Shown: positions 1-8,239 of the stretch, one piece after another | Layout: every line of letters begins with the position of its first letter | How positions within the stretch are numbered: the stretch's first letter is position 1 | Position numbers and translations under genes: made by a program | Notes under the pieces: model-generated | Database searches by the model: none | Told to the model about the DNA's origin: nothing | Seen by the model: only the letters and a program-made list of their open reading frames with translations | Assembly: GCA_900471525.1 (NCBI GenBank) | Contig: UCEZ01000001.1 | Location: 62,001 to 126,000, forward strand | Length of the DNA stretch: 64,000 nt | Source of the DNA: Hyphomicrobiales bacterium | GTDB taxonomy: Bacteria; Pseudomonadota; Alphaproteobacteria; Rhizobiales; Rhizobiaceae | Direction: 5' to 3'

Positions 1-449
1 ATCAGGTCTGTGCCAACACATCCGGTCAAATTCACGCCCTGCTGCTGATCGACCTGGATGGCTTCAAGGCGGTCAACGATACGCTGGGCCATCAGGCCGG
101 TGACGAATGCCTGAAAGACGCCGCAAGGCGTCTCGCTGCCGCCATTCCGGGCGCAACGCTCGTTGCCCGTCTCGGCGGCGACGAGTTCGCCGTCATTCAT
201 GCGTGCGATACCCTCGTGCACCTGCAGGAAACCGGCGATCGTATCGTTGAAGCGATGGAATGTTGGGTCGGCTGGTTCCCCAAGAAACTGAAGATCAGCG
301 CGTCCGTCGGCGGCGCGGTGATTGTCGGCGACGTCGCGGCAAAAGACATTTTTGCGCGCGCCGACAGTGCCCTGTACGCGGTCAAGGCACACGGCCGGAA
401 TGGGTTCAAGCTTTTCAATCCGGAAAATATGGCTGTAAGCGCGGCGTGA
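1..449 (+). CDS. Diguanylate cyclase (GGDEF) protein, C-terminal part only
   Basis: The frame is open from the left edge (first full codon at position 3) and stops at 449, so only the last ~148 residues are seen. They form most of a GGDEF domain: a LLLIDLDGFKAVNDTLGH stretch typical of the metal and substrate-binding start, then RLGGDEFAV with an intact GGDEF signature near bases 170-186, and a C-terminal DSALYAVKAHGRNG stretch (the usual A-x-x-A-L-Y-x-A-K-x-x-G-R-N). The protein would make cyclic di-GMP from two GTP. The sensor region lies outside the window. No EAL domain follows. The call is secure at domain level; the full architecture is unknown. Confidence 0.9.
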   Translation, partial: QVCANTSGQIHALLLIDLDGFKAVNDTLGHQAGDECLKDAARRLAAAIPGATLVARLGGDEFAVIHACDTLVHLQETGDRIVEAMECWVGWFPKKLKISASVGGAVIVGDVAAKDIFARADSALYAVKAHGRNGFKLFNPENMAVSAA

Positions 450-564
450 ACGGCGATTCCGCCCGGCCACGAATTGTGAAGGTGAACAGCAGCAGAGATA
501 GCCTGACCGATTTCATATTGCAATCGGTTTCGTGGAGTGTGTCTCATGGATCGGGTGAGGCGGA

Positions 565-1617
565 TTAACCGCCCAACCGTTTAATCTGTGCTGCGAGCGT
601 CATGGCAAGCCGTAGGCTCGCGCCGCAGGCGATGACCATTTGCGGCAGGATCATCCATTCCAAAGTCCAGGCGGCGCCGGAACGTTCCTGTTCGTGAACC
701 ATCGACTGATGGATGCCGGAGAGCTGTACGGCATTGAAGCGGGCGAGCGCGACGAGCGCTTCGGCGGCCACCGGATTCTGTTTGTGCGGCATGGCCGACG
801 ATGCGCCGCCGCCCGAAAGTTCGATTTCGTCGCCCGCCTGCGCCAGCAGAGCAATGTCCTGGCCGAATTTGCCAAGGCTGCCTGATATCAGTGACAGGAT
901 GTGGGCGAGGTCGGCGACCGTCGTGCGCTGGCTTTGCCATTGCGGATGGTCGGCGAGACCGAGATATTCGGCAAGTGACGCGCGCACCGCGCCGGCCTTG
1001 TCGCCCAGCTTTTCGAGCGTGCCTGCGGCGCCGCCGAATTGCACCGGGAAAGACACGACGTCCATGCGCTCCAGACGGTCCTGGTAACTCGCGAGCGGTG
1101 TACTCCATGCGGTGATACGATCCGAAACCCGGATGGCGATGGCAGCCTGCATGCGCGTCTGCGCCATCAACGCGTTTGAACCCCATTGCCGACCGATCTC
1201 CTCGAAAGCGGAGAGAAGATCGCTCAAGCGGCCGCACAGGAGCCTGCAAACCGATGTCAAGCGCAGCATCAGGCTGGTGTCGATGACATCCTGGCTTGTC
1301 GCACCGAAATGCACCTTTTCGGCAGCATCTCCGCCGATCGCCTTGCGCAACTGACGGACAAGGTCGGGGACGACCACGCCGTCCGTTGCTGTCGCGCGTC
1401 GCAGGGCTAGAACATCGGGCAGGAAGTTGCCGCAGACTTCGGCGATGCGCGTCGCGGCCTCGTTCGGTACGATACCATGCTTCGCTTCTGCCTTCGCCAA
1501 TGCTGCCTCGAAGGAGAGCATGGCGCGGATATCCACTTCCGCCGAGAAGAAAGCAGCAATTTCCTCGTCGCCCAACAGGCCCGAGAGGAACGGATGATCG
1601 AAGACGGAGGCGGTCAT
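565..1617 (-). CDS. pcaB: 3-carboxy-cis,cis-muconate cycloisomerase PcaB
   Basis: About 350 residues of the fumarase/aspartase superfamily. The family signature appears as GGASSAMPHKQNPVAAE, and the short C-terminus fits rhizobial PcaB. It converts 3-carboxy-cis,cis-muconate, the product of protocatechuate 3,4-dioxygenase, to 4-carboxymuconolactone in the cytoplasm. I start at the ATG at 1617 (MTASVFDHPF), because upstream in-frame codons run into an intergenic repeat. It is last in the pcaDCHGB order, about 106 bases after pcaG, with the repeat between them. Position and family both support the name. Confidence 0.93.
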   Translation of the reverse strand: MTASVFDHPFLSGLLGDEEIAAFFSAEVDIRAMLSFEAALAKAEAKHGIVPNEAATRIAEVCGNFLPDVLALRRATATDGVVVPDLVRQLRKAIGGDAAEKVHFGATSQDVIDTSLMLRLTSVCRLLCGRLSDLLSAFEEIGRQWGSNALMAQTRMQAAIAIRVSDRITAWSTPLASYQDRLERMDVVSFPVQFGGAAGTLEKLGDKAGAVRASLAEYLGLADHPQWQSQRTTVADLAHILSLISGSLGKFGQDIALLAQAGDEIELSGGGASSAMPHKQNPVAAEALVALARFNAVQLSGIHQSMVHEQERSGAAWTLEWMILPQMVIACGASLRLAMTLAAQIKRLGG

Positions 1618-1632
1618 GTCTTTCCCCCAGGC

Positions 1633-1727
1633 CCTAGAGCGTTGAGTCACGAAGACGCTCTATCTCTTTGTTTTTACGCACTTCCGCAAGGAAAACCGTT
1701 TTGCGCTTTTTCCCGGAAATGCCCTAG
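1633..1727. repeat. Rhizobial intergenic palindromic element between pcaG and pcaB
   Basis: Outer arms CTAGAGCGT...ACGCTCTA are followed by TTTGTTTTTACGCACTTCCG and a GGAAAACCG...TTTTTCCCGG segment, ending in CCTAG at the pcaG stop. This AT-rich run with GGAA/TTCC arms resembles an element I know from many rhizobial intergenic regions. It can fold in RNA and sits inside the operon, so it may affect the relative level of pcaB. The family assignment is from memory. Confidence 0.6.
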
Positions 1728-2338
1728 ATGTCGAGGAAGACGGTTTCCTTCTCCCCCTGCAGATAAATGTCGAACGTATAGATAGAGCCTTTGCGCGGCG
1801 CGACCAGTGTTGCGACCCGGTGGCGGTGCTCGATGCGGGCAAGCAAGGGGTCTTCGGCGTTTGCTTCCGGCTCGTCGGCGAAATACATGCGGGTGTGCAG
1901 GCCGATATTGATGCCGCGCGCGACGATCCAGAAGGTGATGTGCGGCGCCATTTTCCGTCCGTCCTTGTAGGGCGCGCGTCCGGGTTTCACCGTTTCGAAC
2001 GTGAAGATGCCCTCGTCGGCGCTGGTCGGGCAGCGGCCCCATCCGGTGAAATTCGGATCGGCGGTGCCGCGCAATTCGGACGGGCTATTGTAGAGGCCGG
2101 CGGCATCCGCCTGCCAGATTTCGACAAGTGCGTCTTTCAGCGGCGCACCAGCGCCGTCGATCACCCGGCCGCGCACGGTGATGCGTTCGCCCAGCGTCTT
2201 GTCGTTGACCATCGATGTGCCAAGATCTTCGCTATAGACACCCGTGATGCCGGCGAAATTCGGGGTACAGCCGATATGGACGTAAGGGCCGGCGGTCTGC
2301 GACGGAGATTCCTTCAGGTAGCCGAGATCCTGGACCAT
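1724..2338 (-). CDS. pcaG: Protocatechuate 3,4-dioxygenase alpha subunit PcaG
   Basis: 204 residues, the usual length of the alpha chain. It is an intradiol dioxygenase fold similar to PcaH but without the full set of iron ligands. It pairs with PcaH to cleave protocatechuate between the two hydroxyls, giving 3-carboxy-cis,cis-muconate. The sequence has the expected HIGCTPNFAGI start region and an HITFWIVARG strand where the beta chain has the HIH iron ligands. Its ATG overlaps the pcaH stop by one base (TGATG), so translation is probably coupled. The TAG stop coincides with the edge of the downstream repeat. Confidence 0.95.
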   Translation of the reverse strand: MVQDLGYLKESPSQTAGPYVHIGCTPNFAGITGVYSEDLGTSMVNDKTLGERITVRGRVIDGAGAPLKDALVEIWQADAAGLYNSPSELRGTADPNFTGWGRCPTSADEGIFTFETVKPGRAPYKDGRKMAPHITFWIVARGINIGLHTRMYFADEPEANAEDPLLARIEHRHRVATLVAPRKGSIYTFDIYLQGEKETVFLDI

Positions 2339-3087
2339 CAGTTGCCCTCCATCCGGTTTTCAAACAGCGTCGAGCGGCGGCCGCGCAGCACGATGTCGAA
2401 CTTGTAGGCGCGGGCGTCCATCGGAATGGTGTTGGCCCAGTCGAGCGGCGCGATCAGCTGTTCGATGGCGCTTCTGTCCGGAATGGTGGTGACGATCGGA
2501 CACTTCCAGATCATCGGGTCGCCCTCGAAATACATCTGCGTGATCAGGCGTTGCGCGAAGCCGTGGCCGAAGACGGAAAAATGGATATGGGCCGGGCGCC
2601 AATCGTTGACCCCGTTCGGCCAGGGGTAGGGGCCGGGCTTGACGGTACGGAACCGATAGGAGCCATCCTCCCCGGTAATAGTGCGGCCGCAGCCGCCGAA
2701 ATTCGGGTCGAGCGGCGCGAGGTAGGTTTCTTTCTTGTGACGGTAGCGTCCGCCGGCATTGGCCTGCCAGAATTCCAGCAATGCGCCCGGGACCGGCTTG
2801 CCGCGCTCGTCGAGCACCCTGCCGTGGACGATGATGCGTTCGCCGATGGCGCTTTCGCCGTTTTTGGCGAAATTGTGGATCAGGTCGTTGTCGAGGTCGC
2901 CGAGGATGGAGTGCCCGAAGACCGGGCCGGTGATCTCGGAAATTGTGCCGTCGAGCGACAGCAACGCCTTTTGAGGCGAGCGCAACACCGAGGTTTTGTA
3001 GCCCGGCGTCAGGGCAGGGGCGTGCCAGGCGCGGTCGCGCTGGAAGAAGGCGCCGGTCTCGGGTTTCTGGTTGGAACGGTCGGACAT
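2338..3087 (-). CDS. pcaH: Protocatechuate 3,4-dioxygenase beta subunit PcaH
   Basis: 249 residues, slightly over the usual ~240. It is the catalytic, non-haem Fe(III) subunit. Candidate iron ligands are Tyr115 (RYRHK), Tyr154 (PYPW), His167 and His169 (PAHIHF). The 39-residue and 13-residue spacings equal those between the Pseudomonas ligands Tyr/Tyr/His/His as I remember them. It cleaves protocatechuate with PcaG. It lies 12 bases after pcaC and overlaps pcaG by one base. All key residues seem present. Confidence 0.96.
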   Translation of the reverse strand: MSDRSNQKPETGAFFQRDRAWHAPALTPGYKTSVLRSPQKALLSLDGTISEITGPVFGHSILGDLDNDLIHNFAKNGESAIGERIIVHGRVLDERGKPVPGALLEFWQANAGGRYRHKKETYLAPLDPNFGGCGRTITGEDGSYRFRTVKPGPYPWPNGVNDWRPAHIHFSVFGHGFAQRLITQMYFEGDPMIWKCPIVTTIPDRSAIEQLIAPLDWANTIPMDARAYKFDIVLRGRRSTLFENRMEGN

Positions 3088-3099
3088 GTTTGTTCTGCC

Positions 3100-3504
3100 T
3101 TATGCCGCCTGTTCGGCGTCCATCTGTTCGAAAACCTGCTTGGCGATCTTGATCGCGCGGTTGGCAGCGGGGACGCCGGCATAGATCGCCACATGCAGCA
3201 GCGCCTCGCCGATATCGTCGCGGCTGGCGCCGGTATTGGCGGTGGCACGCACGTGCATGGCCACTTCCTCGTCATGGCCAAGGGCTGCGAGCAGGGCGAT
3301 CGTCACCATCGACCGCTCGCGTTTCGTCCATGTTTGCCGCGACCAGAGGTTGCCCCAAGCGGCTTCGGTGATCAACTCTTGGAACGGCTGGTCGAAATCC
3401 GTGGTGGCGGATTGTGCCCGGTCGACGTGGCGGTCGCCGAGCACGGCGCGACGTGTGATCAAGCCTTGTCGATAACGTTCGGATGGCGCAGCGGCGTCAC
3501 TCAT
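3100..3504 (-). CDS. pcaC: 4-carboxymuconolactone decarboxylase PcaC
   Basis: 134 residues of the carboxymuconolactone decarboxylase/AhpD-like all-helical family. The central part around LITEAAWGNLWSR and the AMHVRATANTGASRDDIGEAL stretch (positions about 78-98) are typical. It decarboxylates 4-carboxymuconolactone to 3-oxoadipate enol-lactone. Its ATG at 3504 lies 8 bases inside the end of pcaD, so the two are translationally linked. Here pcaC and pcaD are separate genes, not the pcaL fusion found in some bacteria. Confidence 0.95.
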   Translation of the reverse strand: MSDAAAPSERYRQGLITRRAVLGDRHVDRAQSATTDFDQPFQELITEAAWGNLWSRQTWTKRERSMVTIALLAALGHDEEVAMHVRATANTGASRDDIGEALLHVAIYAGVPAANRAIKIAKQVFEQMDAEQAA

Positions 3505-4309
3505 GGGCTTCTTCTCCAGACAGGACGATATCGATGAAGGCGCGCAGCACGGCCGTCAACGCCTCCGGCTGTTCGACGCAGGGGATGTGGCCTGCATCCT
3601 TGATGACTTCGTAGCGGGCGCCGGGAATGAGTTTTGCAGTCGATAGAACGAGATCGGGCGGCGTCGAGCCATCCTGGTCGCCGACGACACACAAGGTCGG
3701 AACGGCAATGCGTTTTGCAGCCTCGGTGAAATCGGCGTCGCGGATTGCAGCACAGGTACCGGCGTAACCGGTGACGGGCTGGCGGACCAGCATGTTGCGA
3801 TAGCCGTGATAGGCATGGTTTTCCGGGCGGCGGAAGGCGGGCGTGAACCACTTTTCCAGAACCCCGTCGGCGATGCTGCCAATGCCGTTTTGCTCGACCG
3901 TGGCGATACGCGAGTCCCACGAATCCACAGTGCCGATCTTGTGGGCGGTGTCGCACAGGATGAGCGCGCGCACGAGGTCTGGCCGGGTGGCGTAGAGCCC
4001 CTGGGCGATCAGACCGCCGACGGAGAGGCCGCAGATGATCGCCTGCTTCACGGCCAAGAGATCGAGGAGGCCGGCGAGATCGGCGACATGCAGGTCCATC
4101 GAATAGGGAATATCGCCGATATCGGAGAGGCCGTGGCCGCGCTTGTCGTAGAGGACGATGGCGAAATCGCCGGCGAACCGCACGATCACATCCCGCCAGA
4201 TGCGGAAATCGGTGCCAAGCGAATTGGCAAAGACCAGCACCGGCTTGTCATTGGCAGCACCAATGACCTGATAATGGAGCGCGATGTCGTTGATGCGGGC
4301 AAACTGCAC
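3497..4309 (-). CDS. pcaD: 3-oxoadipate enol-lactonase PcaD
   Basis: 270-residue alpha/beta hydrolase. The nucleophile elbow is GLSVGG (Ser96). The acid is probably the Asp in GDQDGSTPP, and the histidine is His241 in DAGHIPCVEQPE. It hydrolyses 3-oxoadipate enol-lactone to 3-oxoadipate. The start is a GTG at 4309, chosen because a strong GGAGGAG lies seven bases upstream. It is the first gene of the operon and is transcribed away from pcaQ. The promoter region holds a PcaQ-type palindrome (4380-4395) and a second inverted repeat (4328-4349). Confidence 0.95.
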   Translation of the reverse strand: MQFARINDIALHYQVIGAANDKPVLVFANSLGTDFRIWRDVIVRFAGDFAIVLYDKRGHGLSDIGDIPYSMDLHVADLAGLLDLLAVKQAIICGLSVGGLIAQGLYATRPDLVRALILCDTAHKIGTVDSWDSRIATVEQNGIGSIADGVLEKWFTPAFRRPENHAYHGYRNMLVRQPVTGYAGTCAAIRDADFTEAAKRIAVPTLCVVGDQDGSTPPDLVLSTAKLIPGARYEVIKDAGHIPCVEQPEALTAVLRAFIDIVLSGEEAHE

Positions 4310-4327
4310 TGGAATTCTCCTCCATAG

Positions 4328-4349
4328 CCAGATTGGAACTTTAATCTGG
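4328..4349. promoter_or_regulatory. Inverted repeat in the pcaD leader
   Basis: Perfect 7-base arms CCAGATT and AATCTGG with an 8-base spacer, about 20-40 bases upstream of the pcaD GTG. It could be a leader hairpin or an accessory LysR contact site. Only the symmetry is observed; the function is unknown. Confidence 0.35.
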
Positions 4350-4379
4350 TTCGGTAAAATGACATTTTATTGCTTATCA

Positions 4380-4395
4380 TTAACTCATGAGTTAT
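4380..4395 (-). promoter_or_regulatory. Candidate PcaQ operator
   Basis: Read on the minus strand the site is ATAACTCATGAGTTAA, containing the perfect 14-base palindrome TAACTCATGAGTTA (4381-4394). It matches the Sinorhizobium PcaQ site that I recall as ATAACC-N4-GGTTAA, apart from one symmetric base in each arm. It sits between the divergent pcaD and pcaQ genes, 9 bases before the pcaQ ATG, which suits activation of pcaD and autoregulation. Confidence 0.75.
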
Positions 4396-4403
4396 GAATT
4401 CTG

Positions 4404-5351
4404 ATGATCGACGCCCGTGTAAAATTCCGCCATTTACAGACCTTTGTCGAGGTCGCGCGCCAGAAGAGCGTCATGAAGGCGGCTGACCTCCTGCATGTCA
4501 GCCAGCCGGCCGTGACCAAGACGATCCGTGAACTGGAAGAGGTTCTCGGTGTCGCGGTGTTTGAGCGCGACGGCCGCGGCATCAAGATCACCCGCTATGG
4601 TGAAGCGTTCCTTCGCCATGCAGGCGCAGCGTTGACGGCCCTGCGGCAGGGGCTCGATTCGGTGTCGCAAGAGCGTTCCGGCGACGGGCCACCGGTCCGG
4701 GTCGGCGCGCTTCCGACCGTTTCGACGCGCATCATGCCGCGTGCCATGGTGCATTTCCTGAAGGAGGAAACCGGCAGCCGGATCAAGATCGTGACGGGCG
4801 AGAACGCTGTGCTGCTCGAACAGCTGCGGGTCGGCGACCTCGATCTGGTGGTAGGGCGGCTGGCCGCGCCAGAGCAGATGACCGGCTTTTCCTTCGAACA
4901 TCTCTATTCGGAACAGGTCGTCTTCGTCGTGCGCGTAGGGCACCCGCTGCTTTCGGCAAAACAGTCGGTGTTCGACAATCTCGGCGTCTATCCCGTACTG
5001 ATGCCGACGCGCGCTTCGATCATCCGGCCCTTCGTCGAGCGCTATCTGATCGCCAACGGTATCGCCAGCCTGCCGAACCAGATCGAGACCGTGTCCGATT
5101 CCTTCGGGCGTGCCTTTGTGCGGGCGAGCGATGCCATCTGGATCATTTCGACTGGGGTCGTTGCCGGCGATATCGAGGATGGTACACTCGCGGTGTTGCC
5201 AATCGATACCAGCGAGACCAAGGGGCCGGTGGGGCTGACGATGCGGGCCAATGCCATTCCATCGATGCCGCTTGCGATCCTGATGCAGACTATACGCGAG
5301 GCGGCAGCCGAGGTTTCCGCAGTCTCGGCCAACGGTACGAAACAGCAATAG
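4404..5351 (+). CDS. pcaQ: LysR-type activator PcaQ
   Basis: 315 residues. The N-terminal winged helix-turn-helix (about 6-65, containing SVMKAADLLHVSQPAVTKTIRELEE) is followed by a periplasmic-binding-protein-like effector domain. Divergent placement from pcaD identifies it as PcaQ, which in rhizobia activates pcaDCHGB in response to beta-carboxymuconolactone-type intermediates. The start ATG is the first after the operator palindrome, and the residues MIDARVKFRHLQTF match the usual beginning of this family. Confidence 0.92.
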   Translation: MIDARVKFRHLQTFVEVARQKSVMKAADLLHVSQPAVTKTIRELEEVLGVAVFERDGRGIKITRYGEAFLRHAGAALTALRQGLDSVSQERSGDGPPVRVGALPTVSTRIMPRAMVHFLKEETGSRIKIVTGENAVLLEQLRVGDLDLVVGRLAAPEQMTGFSFEHLYSEQVVFVVRVGHPLLSAKQSVFDNLGVYPVLMPTRASIIRPFVERYLIANGIASLPNQIETVSDSFGRAFVRASDAIWIISTGVVAGDIEDGTLAVLPIDTSETKGPVGLTMRANAIPSMPLAILMQTIREAAAEVSAVSANGTKQQ

Positions 5352-5475
5352 CCTGCATAGGCCGCTTTCTGTCGTCCATTCGTGGTTTTCCTGTACGAAA
5401 TTACCACCTGCTGATAATCTGTGTTCAACTCCAAGTTTTGGATTTCATTGGCGTATTCGGGGTCAGAGGCAAAGC

Positions 5476-7446
5476 ATGTCGGAAGTAACGGTTGCGCCTG
5501 CCGCAAAAGGCCAGCCCAGGGTCTGGACCCGGTCGCTGAGGTCGCTGCTGGGGCTTGCAATGGCTGCCTTGCTGATCGCCGTTTCGGGTACACTGGTCGG
5601 TTTCGGCTACATGCGAGCCCGCGACGCGGCGCTCGTCAATGCCGAGGCGGACATGCGCGCCTTTTCCGATCGGTTGATCGATCGCCTGGGCATTCTTTCC
5701 GGACGCACGACGGCGCTGGTGGGGTTTACGGCGTCGATCGCCAATTCCTTTCTTGTGCCGCCACCGGAGCGCATGAGCGACAAGATCAAGCTGCTGCGCG
5801 AGATCATCGCCCAGTCTTCCAATCTGGACGGCATTTATGCCGGCTATCCGGACGGTGCTTTCATCCAGGCTGTCGACCTCAGAGCGCCAGCGTGGCGTAC
5901 CGCTCTTGATGCGCCGGAAATGGCGGCGATTGCGGTTCGCTCGATGCAAACGGAGCAGACCGGCGAACGCAGCAATCGGCTGATCTTCCTCGACAAGGAC
6001 GGCAATCAGATACTGGAGCGCCGTCTCCTCTCCACCCGCTTCGATCCCAGAAGGCGCCCGTGGTATCAGGCAGCGGTCAACGGCACGATGCCGGCAGCGA
6101 TCGGTCCCTACACGATGGTGACGACCGGTGCTCTCGGCATGAGCATTTCACAGGCCCATCGCGGCAATGGCGGCATCGTCATCGGCGCCGATATCGATCT
6201 CGGCACGATCACCGATTTCATGGCGCGCGAACGCCTGACCGCGCAAACCGTCGCCTTCGTGATGGATGCCGCGGGAAAGCCGATCATGCATTCCGACCGC
6301 GGACTGATGGCCCGTATGACGGCGTTGAAGGAAAAGGGGGAACTGGATGTTTCAAAGCCTGTCGATCCACTGGTTTCCGGCATCAAGGCCAACCTGCCAA
6401 CGGGCAACGGGGTGAGTTTCGCCGATATCGGCGGGCGTACCTACATCATCATGGCAACCTCGGTGAAATCGGTTCTACTGCTTTCCGGACACCGCACGGT
6501 GGTGGCCGCACCTCTGGACGAACTGACGGCCGCTGCCAATCGCAACCTTTATCAGGGGCTTGCCATCGCCGGAGCCATCATCATTCTCGGACTGCTGGCC
6601 GCATTGTTCATGGCCCGGCTGATCACCCAGTCGCTCGGCCATCTGACCGCCAGCGCAAACCGTTTGCAGGATCTCGATTTCACCGCACTGAGCGAGGTCG
6701 CCTCGCATGTCACCGAGATATCGACGCTTGACCGGGCGATGAACCGGGCGCGCGATGCGATCTTCACCTTCGCGCTCTATGTGCCGAAGGAACTGGTGCG
6801 AAAGGGCATCGAATCCGGCCAGTTCGCAGGACGCGGCGCGCGGCGGCAGGAGGTGACGGCCTGGTTTACCGACATCTACGATTTCACCACACTGAGCGAG
6901 CAGCGGACGCCGGAGGAAGTCGTCGCCTTGCTTTCGGATTATTTCGACATCTTCAACGAGACCGTCAGCGCCTATGGCGGCGAGATCATCCAGTTTCTCG
7001 GAGACTCCGTCTTTGCCATGTGGAATGCGCCAGTGGCGGATGAGCGGCATGCGGAAGATGCCTGCCGCTGCGCTCTGGCGGTCGAGAGGAAGCTTGCGGT
7101 ATTCAACGCCGATCTGAAAGCGCGGGGCCTGCCGGAGTTGCGTACCCGTTTCGGCATTCATACCGGCACGGCGGTCGTCGGCAGTGTCGGGGCCAAGGAG
7201 CGGCTGCAATACACAGCAATGGGTGACACGGTGAACGTTGCTTCACGGCTGGAAGGCATGAACAAGGTCTATGGTACGGCGATCCTGGCGAGCAGCGCAG
7301 TGGTCGCGTTGTGCGGCGACGTGATTGCCTTTCGCCCACTCGGGGAAGCGCAGGTCAAGGGCAGGGCGACCGCGCTGGAGCTTTACGAGGTTCTGGGCGA
7401 GAAGACGAACTGTCCCGAAACCGTGGGTTCGGTGAAGCGGACCTGA
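5476..7446 (+). CDS. Membrane class III adenylate/guanylate cyclase with Cache-like sensor and HAMP
   Basis: 656 residues. One membrane segment lies at about 22-46, a periplasmic Cache-like sensor at about 50-355, a second membrane segment near 358-381, a HAMP linker to about 435, and a class III cyclase catalytic domain at about 455-640. The two metal-binding aspartates are Asp466 (WFTDIYDF) and Asp510 (FLGDSVFAMW), 44 apart as in active cyclases. The transition-state Asn and Arg are present in DTVNVASRLE. It probably makes cAMP in response to an extracytoplasmic signal. The stop is only three bases from the convergent gene at 7450. Substrate (ATP or GTP) cannot be fixed from sequence alone. 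Confidence 0.88.
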   Translation: MSEVTVAPAAKGQPRVWTRSLRSLLGLAMAALLIAVSGTLVGFGYMRARDAALVNAEADMRAFSDRLIDRLGILSGRTTALVGFTASIANSFLVPPPERMSDKIKLLREIIAQSSNLDGIYAGYPDGAFIQAVDLRAPAWRTALDAPEMAAIAVRSMQTEQTGERSNRLIFLDKDGNQILERRLLSTRFDPRRRPWYQAAVNGTMPAAIGPYTMVTTGALGMSISQAHRGNGGIVIGADIDLGTITDFMARERLTAQTVAFVMDAAGKPIMHSDRGLMARMTALKEKGELDVSKPVDPLVSGIKANLPTGNGVSFADIGGRTYIIMATSVKSVLLLSGHRTVVAAPLDELTAAANRNLYQGLAIAGAIIILGLLAALFMARLITQSLGHLTASANRLQDLDFTALSEVASHVTEISTLDRAMNRARDAIFTFALYVPKELVRKGIESGQFAGRGARRQEVTAWFTDIYDFTTLSEQRTPEEVVALLSDYFDIFNETVSAYGGEIIQFLGDSVFAMWNAPVADERHAEDACRCALAVERKLAVFNADLKARGLPELRTRFGIHTGTAVVGSVGAKERLQYTAMGDTVNVASRLEGMNKVYGTAILASSAVVALCGDVIAFRPLGEAQVKGRATALELYEVLGEKTNCPETVGSVKRT

Positions 7447-7449
7447 CGC

Positions 7450-8106
7450 TCAATCGTCCGAGTAGCGCTGTTCGTGCCAGGGATCGCCGAGCATGTGGTA
7501 GCCGTTCTTTTCCCAGAATCCGGCCTGGTCACCGACTAGGAATTCGATGCGACGCAGCCATTTGGCGCTTTTCCAGAAATAGAGATGCGGAATGACGAGG
7601 CGCATCGGGCCGCCGTGATCACGCGTCAATGGCTCGCCCCCCCATCCTGTTGCGAGGATGCCGTCCTCTGAGGCGAAGTCCTGAAGTGGCAGGTTGGTGG
7701 TGTAACCGTCATAGCTGGTCAGCAAGACGAAGTTTGCTTCCGGCCTCGGCATGACCAGGTCGAGCAGGTCATGGGTCGAAACGCCCTGCCAGCGATTGTC
7801 GTAACGCGACCATGTGGTCACGCAATGGATGTCGGACAATCTGTTGCTCTGCGGCAGGCGCTGAAATGTCTCCCAATCGAGCGTGACCGGGTTCTCGATG
7901 GCGCCAACGATCTGTAGCGCCCAATTCCCCGTCAGGACACGCGGCTGCTGGCCGAGATCGAGCACCGGCCAGTTTTTCACCAGATGCTGACCCGGCGGTA
8001 GTCGGTCGGTATCGGCGCGTGTGATCTTGCCGGTCAGGAATTTGCCTTCCTCCGCCCAGCGGCGCTTGGACACGGTCAGTTTCGTTTCCGGTGTTTCGTC
8101 GCTCAT
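7450..8106 (-). CDS. Sulfite-oxidase-like molybdopterin oxidoreductase
   Basis: 218 residues with the Moco-binding fold of the sulfite oxidase family. Cys95 in SDIHCVTTWS is the expected molybdenum ligand, and the following WQGVS and GYTTNLPL segments are typical. There is no signal peptide or twin-arginine motif, so it is predicted cytoplasmic. It belongs to the short bacterial/archaeal single-domain branch, not to YedY/MsrP or to haem-containing sulfite oxidase. The physiological substrate of this branch is unclear to me. It is transcribed in the same direction as the aldehyde dehydrogenase upstream but is separated from it by 133 bases. Confidence 0.85.
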   Translation of the reverse strand: MSDETPETKLTVSKRRWAEEGKFLTGKITRADTDRLPPGQHLVKNWPVLDLGQQPRVLTGNWALQIVGAIENPVTLDWETFQRLPQSNRLSDIHCVTTWSRYDNRWQGVSTHDLLDLVMPRPEANFVLLTSYDGYTTNLPLQDFASEDGILATGWGGEPLTRDHGGPMRLVIPHLYFWKSAKWLRRIEFLVGDQAGFWEKNGYHMLGDPWHEQRYSDD

Positions 8107-8239
8107 GATCGGAACTCACTACCTGTGGTGTATTCGCGGCGGGATGGGGCCGAGGAATTACAGTTTCAAAGCGCAGGCATGTCAAGCGCGGCGGACGGGC
8201 CAAGAGGTTCCGCCCGCCAAGGGGCAGAGCTTGCCAAGA

